Shown here piece by piece: positions 8,112 to 15,167 of a stretch of 38,635 nt of DNA (positions are counted from its first letter, which is position 1; each line of letters opens with the position of its first letter). The notes under the pieces are model-generated. The model did no database searches. It was not told the DNA's origin and worked only from the letters and a program-made list of their open reading frames with translations. The position numbers and the translations under genes are program-made. This DNA is from Opitutales bacterium (lineage in GTDB: Bacteria > Verrucomicrobiota > Verrucomicrobiia > Opitutales > Oceanipulchritudinaceae): NCBI GenBank assembly GCA_007133065.1, contig SLNJ01000088.1, positions 1 through 38,635 on the forward strand, in the 5' to 3' direction.

Positions 8112-8579
8112 ATGGCCAATTTCAACAAAGTCATTCTCATGGGCAATCTGACCCGCGATCCCGAGACGCGTGTGACCCCGTCGGGGCTCGCGATCTGCAA
8201 AATGGGTCTGGCGGTCAATCGGGTTTTCAAGACCCAGGATGGCGAACGCCGGGAAGAGACCACCTTTGTCGATGTCGACGCCTTCGGCAAACAAGCCGAG
8301 ACGATCTCCAAATATATGAGCAAGGGCCGCCCGATTCTCGTCGAAGGCCGCCTGAAGCTCGACCAGTGGGAGGATCGCAACTCCGGTGAAAAACGCAGCA
8401 AGCTCGGCGTGGTCGTTGAGAACTTCCAGTTCGTCGGCGGGCGGGGTGACTCCGATGCCGGCGGTGACAACACCTACGAGCGCCAGTCGCCACCTGCGCG
8501 CCAACCGCAGGCCCAGGCGGAAAGCAGCGGAGCTCCCGGTCGGTCCGATGGCGACATCGAAGACGATGTACCTTTTTGA
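8112..8579 (+). CDS. ssb: Single-stranded DNA-binding protein
   Basis: Coats single-stranded DNA during replication, repair and recombination. The 155-aa product starts with the OB-fold signature FNKVILMGNLTRDPETRVTP and continues through RREETTFVDVDAFGKQAE and GRPILVEGRLKLDQWED, ending near residue 110. A flexible Gly/Gln/Pro-rich linker of about 35 residues leads to the C-terminal tip GDIEDDVPF. This tip is the acidic peptide used to recruit partner proteins, with Val in place of the first Ile of the common DDIPF. The stretch GGAACGAAG upstream of the ATG may serve as the ribosome-binding site. It lies 27 bases after rpsF and 54 before rplI, clearly in one operon with the dnaB helicase. Confidence 0.97.
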   Translation: MANFNKVILMGNLTRDPETRVTPSGLAICKMGLAVNRVFKTQDGERREETTFVDVDAFGKQAETISKYMSKGRPILVEGRLKLDQWEDRNSGEKRSKLGVVVENFQFVGGRGDSDAGGDNTYERQSPPARQPQAQAESSGAPGRSDGDIEDDVPF

Positions 8580-8633
8580 TGCGCCGCATCAATCCGTCTC
8601 AACCCGTTCCAACGAATCTTTACTCATCTACGT

Positions 8634-9131
8634 ATGGCCACGATTAATCTGCTTCTACTCAAACCTGTTGACAACCTTGGCAACGAGGGCGATGAGGTGC
8701 GCGTCAAGGCGGGCTACGCCCGCAATTATCTGCTGCCGCGCAAGATCGCTCTGCCCGTGACACGGGCGACCCGCCGCCAGGTCGAATCGCTGCGCGTTGC
8801 GCGCGAGGAACGAATGCGCAAAGAGATTGCACACGCCGAGGAACAGGCGAAGAAACTGGCCGCGATGCGCCTCGCCATCGCCGTAAAAACCGGGCCGGGC
8901 GGCAAGGTGTTCGGCGCGGTGACGGCGCAAAACCTGATCGACCGAATTCGGGAAGAGGGGATCGTTCTCGACCGCAAGCAGCTCGCGCTCTACAATCCCG
9001 TCAAATCTCTGGGCAAGCACACCACCCGCGTCCGTCTGCACCCCGACATCTCCGTCGACTTCGAGTTTGAAGTCGTCTCCGAGAACCCGATCGAAGAGGA
9101 GGAGGGAACGGGAGAAGCGCGGGAGTCCTGA
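8634..9131 (+). CDS. rplI: 50S ribosomal protein bL9
   Basis: Elongated large-subunit protein bound near the base of the L1 stalk, involved in fidelity and frame maintenance. The product is 165 aa against about 150 for E. coli. The N-terminal domain carries VDNLGNEGDEVRVKAGYARN and YLLPRKIALPVT. A long charged connecting helix spans about residues 45-75, and the C-terminal domain includes GGKVFGAVTAQNLIDRI and ending strands HPDISVDFEFEVV. The last 15 residues are an acidic tail (EEEEGTGEARES) not required by the family. The dnaB gene begins 23 bases after the stop, across a small hairpin at 9131-9147. Confidence 0.96.
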   Translation: MATINLLLLKPVDNLGNEGDEVRVKAGYARNYLLPRKIALPVTRATRRQVESLRVAREERMRKEIAHAEEQAKKLAAMRLAIAVKTGPGGKVFGAVTAQNLIDRIREEGIVLDRKQLALYNPVKSLGKHTTRVRLHPDISVDFEFEVVSENPIEEEEGTGEARES

Positions 9132-9147
9132 TCCCTCCGGAAGGGAT
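9131..9147 (+). promoter_or_regulatory. Small hairpin covering the dnaB ribosome-binding site
   Basis: ATCCCT (9131-9136) pairs with AGGGAT (9142-9147) around a five-base loop. The 3' arm contains AAGGGA, the likely Shine-Dalgarno site 8 bases before the dnaB ATG at 9155. The stem starts within the rplI stop codon, so ribosomes finishing rplI could melt it. The regulatory role is inferred. Confidence 0.35.
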
Positions 9148-9154
9148 TTGCCAT

Positions 9155-10639
9155 ATGCCTCCCTCCCGCGGAGCGCCATCAGGCCAGAATCGGCGGAGCC
9201 CCTCGCGTGATTCCGATTCCAGCTCGCTACCCGTCCATCCCGGTCGCGAACCGCCCTGCAACATCCGGGCGGAGCAGAATCTCCTGGGTGCGTGTATCCT
9301 GGACGGGGGCCGCGAGACCATAACGCTTTGCCTCGAAGCGAAACTCCCCGCAGCGGCTTTCTACAAACCGGCGCATCAGGTTATTTATCAGGAGCTGCTC
9401 AAGGGGTACCAGAACGGCGATGTTGTCGACGAGGTCCTGCTGTGCGACCGTCTTGCGAGCCGAACGCTCGATTCGGTGGACGGACACGAACACGATCCGG
9501 AAGGCGGGCGCAGCGTGCTCGATTACATCGGAGGCGACGATACGATTTCAAGCCTGACGTCTCAGGTGGAGACGACCGTGTTCGCCTCGCACTGGCTCGA
9601 TCTCGTCAAGCAGAAGTACCTGCTGCGCCGGTTGATCACGACCTCGACACGGGTGGTGGAGCGCTGTTACACCAACCAGGATGAACTCGATCACTTTATC
9701 GAGGACGTCGAGCAGGAGATATTCAAGATCTCTCAGGACCGGGTGACCGACACGGCAAAAACCGCTCGCGTCGCGGTGACGCGGGCGGAGGAGATGATTC
9801 AGAACTACCTGCAGAACAACCGGGATACCCGCGGTGTACCGAGCGGCTTCAAGGATCTTGACCGGCACACGTTCGGTTTTCAGCCCGGAGAAATGGTTGT
9901 TCTGGCGGCGCGCCCGTCGATGGGGAAGACCTCGCTCGCCATGAATTTCGCCGAGCACGCAATCCTGCCGGTGGACGCTGAACCGGTGCGAACGCTGGTC
10001 TACAGTCTCGAGATGCAGGCGGAGGCGCTCGCCATGCGGCTGCTCTGCTGCCGGGCCAGAGTGAATTCCGAGAACGTCCGGAGCGGTTTCGCCAGCAAGG
10101 AGGACCAGCGCAGTCTTTACCAGGCGGCTCAGGAGCTCAAGAGCGACATGCTCCTGATCGACGATTCCACCAATCTCAGCGTTCTTGAGCTCCGTGCCAA
10201 GGCCAGACGCTTGCACTCCAAGGCGCCGCTCGGCCTGATCCTGGTCGACTACCTTCAGTTGATCAGCGGAACCGACAATCGGGTGTCGCGCGAGCAGCAG
10301 ATCGGCGAGATCTCACGCGGAATCAAGGGCATGGCGAAGGAACTCGATGTCCCCGTCATCGTGCTCAGCCAGCTGAATCGCGACTCCGAGCGCGAGAAGC
10401 GGACGCCGCGGCTGAGCGATTTGCGCGAGTCGGGGTCGATTGAGCAGGACGCCGATGTCGTTCTTCTGCTCTACAGCAGACGGGACCGCGAGCAGGATGG
10501 CGAGGAACTCCCCGATCAGGCCTCGGACACACGCGAATTAATGGTTGCAAAAAACCGAAACGGACCGGTAGGAACTCTTTCGCTTACATTTATACGACGT
10601 TATACTCGATTTGAAAATCATGCTCATCCGACCTCCTGA
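9155..10639 (+). CDS. dnaB: Replicative DNA helicase
   Basis: Hexameric 5'-3' helicase at the replication fork. The 494-aa product has about 30 extra basic, Ser/Pro-rich residues before the conserved start of the N-terminal domain (NIRAEQNLLGACIL). The linker ends near FKISQDRVTD, and the RecA-like domain begins at GVPSGFKDLDRHTFGF. Walker A is ARPSMGKTSLAM (about residues 251-262), the DnaB H1a-like stretch is YSLEMQAEALAMRLL, and Walker B is LGLILVDYLQLIS. REQQIGEISRGIKGMAKEL and SQLNRDSEREKRTPRLSDLRESGSIEQDADV match motifs H3/H4. No intein is present. The ATG at 9155 has AAGGGA 8 bases upstream. Its 3' end overlaps the bamA start region. Confidence 0.97.
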   Translation: MPPSRGAPSGQNRRSPSRDSDSSSLPVHPGREPPCNIRAEQNLLGACILDGGRETITLCLEAKLPAAAFYKPAHQVIYQELLKGYQNGDVVDEVLLCDRLASRTLDSVDGHEHDPEGGRSVLDYIGGDDTISSLTSQVETTVFASHWLDLVKQKYLLRRLITTSTRVVERCYTNQDELDHFIEDVEQEIFKISQDRVTDTAKTARVAVTRAEEMIQNYLQNNRDTRGVPSGFKDLDRHTFGFQPGEMVVLAARPSMGKTSLAMNFAEHAILPVDAEPVRTLVYSLEMQAEALAMRLLCCRARVNSENVRSGFASKEDQRSLYQAAQELKSDMLLIDDSTNLSVLELRAKARRLHSKAPLGLILVDYLQLISGTDNRVSREQQIGEISRGIKGMAKELDVPVIVLSQLNRDSEREKRTPRLSDLRESGSIEQDADVVLLLYSRRDREQDGEELPDQASDTRELMVAKNRNGPVGTLSLTFIRRYTRFENHAHPTS

Positions 10640-13013
10640 ATCCGTCATTGGCGGATTCCTCTGTTTCCTCATTCTGCTATGCGCGTTCGGCCACGATTTG
10701 CCTGCCCAGGGTATTCCGCTCGAAGAGGATGCGCCGCGTGTCAGCCGGATTAACATCGAGTTCCTAACGCTGGAGACTGTCAGCCGTGAGGCCGTTCTGG
10801 CGCATGTTCAGATCCGCGAGGGAATGAGGTACAGCCAAACCCTGATCGACCGTTCGATTCGGTCGCTCTACCAGACCCGCCGATTCGACTTTATCGAGGC
10901 GCGCACGGCCGATCTGCCCGACGGGAGCGTCGAACTCACATTCGTCGTCCAGCCAAAATACCGCATCCATGAGATGCATTTCGAGGGGAACGATCGCTAC
11001 TCGGACCGGCGCCTGCGCCGGCAGACCGAGGTCCGGTCCGGGCAGGTGCTCGATGAGCGCCGCCTCCAGGCCGATCGTAACGAATTGCTGACCTACTATC
11101 GGGAGAAAGGATTCTCACGGGCTACGGTACAGTACGATATTGATCGGAATCCGGACACCGGGCTCGCGGTTGTGACCTACCGGATCGAGGAGGGTCCTCG
11201 CCTGCGTATCCGGCGCGTGAATTTTGTTGGGAATGAAGCGTTTTCAGAGCGCAAACTGCGCAGCACCATCGAGACCCGGAGGCGGTGGATGTTTTCCTGG
11301 CTGACCGGGACGGGTCGTTTTGACGAGGACACGCTGCAGGATGATATCCAGACGTTGCGCGAGTTCTACCAGGAAAACGGCTATCTCGACGTGAATATCT
11401 CCGAGGCCAATGTCACCCTCGACTATATCGATGACCGCAGGATCGAGATCACCATTCGTGTGGACGAGGGGCGCCAGTATCGCGTCGGCGAGATCACATT
11501 CGAAGGAAACGAGTTGTACCACACGTTGCTCCTCTTCCGTGTGCCGCGGCTTCGTCAGGGGGATGTTTTCAGCCCGTCGAAGCTCGACGAGGACCTCGAC
11601 CGGCTGCGGGATTTCTACGGGGCAGGAGGCTACCTCGACACGCGGATCCGCGCCGAACGATTCCCGAATATCGAAACCGGCGATATCGATCTCAACTACG
11701 TCATCAACGAGAGCGAGCGTTTTCATGTGGAGTCGATCCGGGTCGAGGGCAATACCAAGACCAAGAGCACGGTGATCATCCGCGAACTCGCGCTCGCTCC
11801 GGGAGATGTTTTCAACAAGGTGTGGATGAAGAACTCAGAGGCGCGGTTGCAGGGGACCCGGTTCTTTGAGGAGGTCAACCTGCACGACGAGCCGACGGAC
11901 ATTCCGAACCGGCGCAACCTGAAGGTATCTGTCAAGGAGGGCCGGACCGGCCAGTTCCAGTTCGGCGCCGGGTTCAGCTCGCTGGAGCGCGCGGTCTTCT
12001 TCTTCGAATTGAGCCAGGGCAACTTCGATCTCTTCAACTATCGCACGTTCTTCCAGGGTGCCGGCCAGAAGTTTCGACTGCGGCTGTCGATCGGATCGCG
12101 GTCGAACGAAGTGGTGCTCGCGTTCGAGGAACCATGGTTTCTCGAGAAGCAGCTCGCGCTCGGCGTTGAGCTTTTTCGACGTGAGACCGACTTTGCGAGC
12201 GTTATCTACAACGAATTGCGCATGGGATTCGAGGTGTACCTGCGCAAGCGCCTGTTCGAGCTGGTCACCGGCCAGTTCTCGTACCGGCTGGAGGACGTCG
12301 AAATCTTCGACGTGGCCCCGGGGGCGCCCGATTCCATCCGCGAGCTGGAGGGGAATTGGCTGATTTCAAAACTCGGGATGACGCTCGTTCGGGATACCCG
12401 CGACCACCTTATTTTCACCACGCGGGGAAGCCGTTTCACGTTCAGCACGGAGTTCGCGGGTCTCGGCGGGGATATCGAGTACATGAAGCTCGAGAGCCGA
12501 AATGCCTGGTTCATCCCGACGTTTGATGCCGGCAATCAGGTGCTGAGCGTCCTGGCCCGGGTGGGATCCTTCTGGGAGTACAGCGACGAGCGCGTCCCGT
12601 TCTTCGAGCGCTTTTTCCTCGGTGGGCCGAACAGCTTGCGCGGGTTCGAATACCGTGATGTCGGTCCGCGCCAGCAATCCTCGAATCCCGAGTTCCGGGG
12701 CTTGACCGAGGCGGTTGGCGGGAACTCCTATGGATTCGGAAGCTTCGAGTATTCAGTGCAGGTTGCGGAACCGCTTCGGCTTGCCGTGTTCTACGACTGG
12801 GGATTCGTGAACCAGGGGGATTTCAATTTCAACCCTTCCGGGTTCAACGACAACTGGGGATTCGGCGTACGCCTGCTGGTGCTCGGCAACCCGCTGCGGT
12901 TGGACCTTGGAATTCCGATCACATCGACGGATTTCTTCGACGATCGTGGAAATCTGCTCTACAGCAACCGCCGCGGCAACCAGTTCAATTTTTCATTTGG
13001 AACCCGCTTCTAG
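10620..13013 (+). CDS. bamA: Outer-membrane protein assembly factor BamA
   Basis: Central Omp85 protein that folds and inserts beta-barrel proteins into the outer membrane. The start is either ATG 10620 (used here, 797 aa) or the in-frame TTG 10611; both lie inside the end of dnaB. A signal peptide with core GGFLCFLILLCAFG ends near LPAQG. Five POTRA-like repeats follow to about residue 425, recognisable by recurring elements such as IHEMHFEGNDRYSDRRLR, RRVNFVGNEAFSERKLR, VGEITFEGNELYHTLLL and VESIRVEGNTKTKSTVI. The C-terminal half is a 16-strand barrel with the loop-6 motif FFLGGPNSLRGFEYRDVGPR (containing RGF) and a terminal Phe (FNFSFGTRF), the Omp signature. It is followed by a small ORF, then skp. 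Confidence 0.95.
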   Translation: MLIRPPESVIGGFLCFLILLCAFGHDLPAQGIPLEEDAPRVSRINIEFLTLETVSREAVLAHVQIREGMRYSQTLIDRSIRSLYQTRRFDFIEARTADLPDGSVELTFVVQPKYRIHEMHFEGNDRYSDRRLRRQTEVRSGQVLDERRLQADRNELLTYYREKGFSRATVQYDIDRNPDTGLAVVTYRIEEGPRLRIRRVNFVGNEAFSERKLRSTIETRRRWMFSWLTGTGRFDEDTLQDDIQTLREFYQENGYLDVNISEANVTLDYIDDRRIEITIRVDEGRQYRVGEITFEGNELYHTLLLFRVPRLRQGDVFSPSKLDEDLDRLRDFYGAGGYLDTRIRAERFPNIETGDIDLNYVINESERFHVESIRVEGNTKTKSTVIIRELALAPGDVFNKVWMKNSEARLQGTRFFEEVNLHDEPTDIPNRRNLKVSVKEGRTGQFQFGAGFSSLERAVFFFELSQGNFDLFNYRTFFQGAGQKFRLRLSIGSRSNEVVLAFEEPWFLEKQLALGVELFRRETDFASVIYNELRMGFEVYLRKRLFELVTGQFSYRLEDVEIFDVAPGAPDSIRELEGNWLISKLGMTLVRDTRDHLIFTTRGSRFTFSTEFAGLGGDIEYMKLESRNAWFIPTFDAGNQVLSVLARVGSFWEYSDERVPFFERFFLGGPNSLRGFEYRDVGPRQQSSNPEFRGLTEAVGGNSYGFGSFEYSVQVAEPLRLAVFYDWGFVNQGDFNFNPSGFNDNWGFGVRLLVLGNPLRLDLGIPITSTDFFDDRGNLLYSNRRGNQFNFSFGTRF

Positions 13014-13019
13014 CTTGAA

Positions 13020-13172
13020 ATGACTGAACTGCAGCTTACGCTCGCGCACTTTGGGATCAGGGATTTGCCGGCGAACGAAAGCGAACCCCGTCTGATGTTT
13101 CTGGCGCGGACCATGGAACACCGGCGCGCTCCCTGGGTCTCTCTAACACACAACCAGTACGAAATCATATGA
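13020..13172 (+). CDS. Candidate 50-aa small protein between bamA and skp
   Basis: An ATG 6 bases after the bamA stop opens a 50-codon frame ending at TGA 13170-13172, which overlaps the skp ATG (13169-13171) as ATGA. The peptide starts MTELQLTLAHFGIRDLPANE and ends WVSLTHNQYEII. It has no signal peptide or membrane segment and contains a basic centre (RTMEHRRAPW). About two thirds of its third codon positions are G or C, in line with neighbouring genes. The frame fills the bamA-skp gap exactly, and the four-base overlap suggests coupling. I recognise no family. It could be an unannotated small protein, a coupling peptide that loads ribosomes onto skp, or chance. Confidence 0.45.
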   Translation: MTELQLTLAHFGIRDLPANESEPRLMFLARTMEHRRAPWVSLTHNQYEII

Positions 13173-13753
13173 AGCAACTCATCTTTACACTCGTCGCGGC
13201 ATTCAGCCTTACAATGACCGCCCAGGCGGACATCAAAATCGTCACCGTGAGCATGGAACGCCTCTTTGATGGCTACTACAAGGCACAGGAAGGGATGGAG
13301 CGTATCCAGGCCGCCGCCGACAACGCCCAGCAGCAGGCCGACGCGCACATGCGCGAAGGGCAGGCGCTCGTTCAGGAGTTGGAGAATTTGATGGAGCAGC
13401 TCGAGAATCCCGCGCTCTCCGAGGAGCGCAAAGAGGAAATCCGTAACCAGGCGCAGCGCAAACAGGGTGAGGTTCAGGCAAAGCAGATGGAGCTGAACCA
13501 GTGGCAGCGGGAAACGACCAACGCGCTGCAGCAGCGCAACCTGGCGTTCCGGACGGAGATGATCGATGACATCAAGCGGGTTGTGAAGCGGCAAGCCGAC
13601 TCGATCGACGCCACGCTCGTGCTCGACACCTCGGACATTCTCGATTCGGGGGTGCCGCCGGTTCTCTTTGCGGATCCGGCACTGGATATCACCGACCGGG
13701 TCCTGACCGAACTCAACAGAGACGCCCCGGACGATCTTCCGGCCGGCGGCTGA
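13169..13753 (+). CDS. skp: OmpH/Skp-family periplasmic chaperone
   Basis: Periplasmic holdase that carries unfolded outer-membrane proteins to BamA. The 194-aa product begins with a clear signal peptide, MKQLIFTLVAAFSLTMTAQA, with predicted cleavage after AQA. The mature part opens with the Skp strand IKIVTVSMERLFDGYYKA. It then becomes a long antiparallel coiled coil of about residues 42-145, rich in Gln, Glu, Ala and Arg (the tentacles). It returns to a C-terminal beta element, ATLVLDTSDILDSG, VPPVLF and LDITDRVLTELN. Length and layout fit Skp/OmpH. It lies between bamA and lpxD as in Proteobacteria, and its ATG overlaps the stop of the 50-codon ORF upstream. Confidence 0.9.
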   Translation: MKQLIFTLVAAFSLTMTAQADIKIVTVSMERLFDGYYKAQEGMERIQAAADNAQQQADAHMREGQALVQELENLMEQLENPALSEERKEEIRNQAQRKQGEVQAKQMELNQWQRETTNALQQRNLAFRTEMIDDIKRVVKRQADSIDATLVLDTSDILDSGVPPVLFADPALDITDRVLTELNRDAPDDLPAGG

Positions 13754-13965
13754 GGCTGCCGCTGTCCCGTTTTGTCGAGAGTCCTGTATTCCGGACAGCC
13801 CTGACTGTGGCTCCTTGAACGCCGCTGCGGTTCGGATCGGACCGCCTGCTCGCGGTACCCGCCGGATTCGGAAACAGGCGAATATAGTTTTGATTCGCAA
13901 TTCGCGAGCGGCGCGGTTTCTATGCCATCGGTTGCAACACACGTGCATCCGGCATCTGTCGCATC

Positions 13966-15012
13966 ATGATGTTTGACTACAGCCTCGACGAATTACTCGC
14001 CATCCTGCCTCCGGTGACCTCCGAAGGAACGCTCGCGGTACGGTTGACCGGCATTGCGTCCCTGGAGCGCGCCGGTCCCGCAGACATCAGTTTTCTCTCC
14101 AATCCCAAGTACCGCAACGCGGTCGCGGGTTCTCGCGCGGGAGCAATCCTGTTGCCCCGGGATTTCGAGGGCACGCCCCGAGCCGAACAGGTCTATCTGC
14201 GGACAGAAAATCCTTCGTACGTGCTCGCGCGATTGTGCGAACACGCGGCGACGGGCCGGCAACCGGATGCACCTCCCGGTGTGCATCCATCCGCCTCGGT
14301 GGCTTCCGGCGCACAGGTGGCGGAATCCGCATCGATCGGGCCGTACGTGGTGGTCGGGGAGGGCGCCCGCATTGATGCCGGAGCGGTTTTGCTGAGTTAT
14401 GTCAGCGTCGGGGAGCGCGCCGTGGTCGGCGCTGGCTCCTGGATTCATCCCCGTGTCACGCTCTATCCAGACACCGTGTTGGGGGAACGCGTTCTCGTGC
14501 ACGCCGGAGTGGTCCTGGGGTCCGACGGATTCGGCTACGAGACGATCGATGGCGTTCATACGAAAATTCCCCAGATCGGACGTGTCGTCGTCGAGGACGA
14601 GGTCGAGATCGGGGCCAATACGTGTATCGATCGGGCGCGGTTCGAGGAAACCCGGATCGGCCGTGGAACGAAAATCGACAACCTGGTCCAGATCGGGCAC
14701 AACGTGACAATCGGGAAGCATTGTCTTATCGTTTCCCAGACCGGGATTTCAGGGAGTACCCGTATCGACGATTCGACGACGGTCGGGGGCCAGTGTGGAA
14801 TCGCAGGTCATATCCACATCGGAGCGGGTTCGGTGATTGGCGCAAAGTCGGGAGTCTCGAAGAATCTCCCTGCAGGGAGCTTTGTCAACGGGACTCCTGC
14901 GACGCCGATCCGCGAGAACTATCGCCTGGAGGCATTGCGGCGCAAGCTGCCGGAGCTCTTTCAACGGGTGACGGAATTGGAGGAGGCGCTGCGACGGCAG
15001 GAGCCGGAGTAG
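13966..15012 (+). CDS. lpxD: UDP-3-O-(3-hydroxyacyl)glucosamine N-acyltransferase
   Basis: Third step of lipid A synthesis: transfers a hydroxyacyl chain from acyl-ACP to the 2-amino group of UDP-3-O-acyl-glucosamine. The 348-aa length is typical. The N-terminal uridine-binding domain covers residues about 1-100 (ADISFLSNPKYR). A left-handed beta-helix of hexapeptide repeats runs from VHPSASVASGAQV through about residue 310. LGSDGFGYE and KIPQIG are LpxD signatures, and VQIGHNVTIG places the catalytic His at 245. A C-terminal helix (ALRRKLPELFQRVTELEEAL) closes the protein. Start codons at 13966 and 13969 are both possible. The 212-base gap from skp is gene-free. fabZ and lpxA, which usually follow, are absent here; a set of hairpins and tamB follow instead. 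Confidence 0.95.
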   Translation: MMFDYSLDELLAILPPVTSEGTLAVRLTGIASLERAGPADISFLSNPKYRNAVAGSRAGAILLPRDFEGTPRAEQVYLRTENPSYVLARLCEHAATGRQPDAPPGVHPSASVASGAQVAESASIGPYVVVGEGARIDAGAVLLSYVSVGERAVVGAGSWIHPRVTLYPDTVLGERVLVHAGVVLGSDGFGYETIDGVHTKIPQIGRVVVEDEVEIGANTCIDRARFEETRIGRGTKIDNLVQIGHNVTIGKHCLIVSQTGISGSTRIDDSTTVGGQCGIAGHIHIGAGSVIGAKSGVSKNLPAGSFVNGTPATPIRENYRLEALRRKLPELFQRVTELEEALRRQEPE

Positions 15013-15049
15013 CGAACAACCGTGTTCGAAGCGGGGAACCATGCCCCGC
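15013..15049 (+). repeat. Two tandem hairpins immediately after lpxD
   Basis: CGAACA/TGTTCG (15013-15018 with 15023-15028, four-base loop) begins on the base after the lpxD stop. GCGGGG/CCCCGC (15031-15036 with 15044-15049, seven-base loop) follows two bases later. Neither has a T run, so a classic intrinsic terminator is unlikely. mRNA 3'-end protection or Rho-related attenuation is possible. Confidence 0.5.
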
Positions 15050-15113
15050 ATGCGGAAGTCGGTAGGTGCCCCGGGTTCATATATGAGACATCACGCAAGC
15101 CTTAGGCCGGACG

Positions 15114-15167
15114 ATTATCCAAAATCCAGTAGTCCGGGCACCTCAGGACTGCCGGATTTTGGATGAT
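15114..15167 (+). promoter_or_regulatory. Long inverted repeat burying the tamB start codon
   Basis: ATCCAAAATCC (15117-15127) pairs perfectly with GGATTTTGGAT (15154-15164), and one G-T wobble plus two pairs extend the stem to 14. An inner AGTCC/GGACT helix (15131-15135 with 15146-15150) extends it further. Both candidate tamB start codons (15163 and 15166) and the AGGA that could act as ribosome-binding site lie in the structure. Folded RNA should block initiation. The structure is seen; the regulation is inferred. Confidence 0.55.

Noticed and set aside
13010..13948. 312-codon minus-strand frame opposite skp and flanking gaps
   Set aside because: Antisense to the Skp coding sequence, whose signal peptide and coiled coil are clear; the translated frame looks like no protein family.
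13922..13969. 15-codon ORF overlapping the lpxD start as ATGA
   Set aside because: Too short and of ordinary composition. The frame is open upstream for about 40 codons without a usual start codon, which is expected by chance at this GC.
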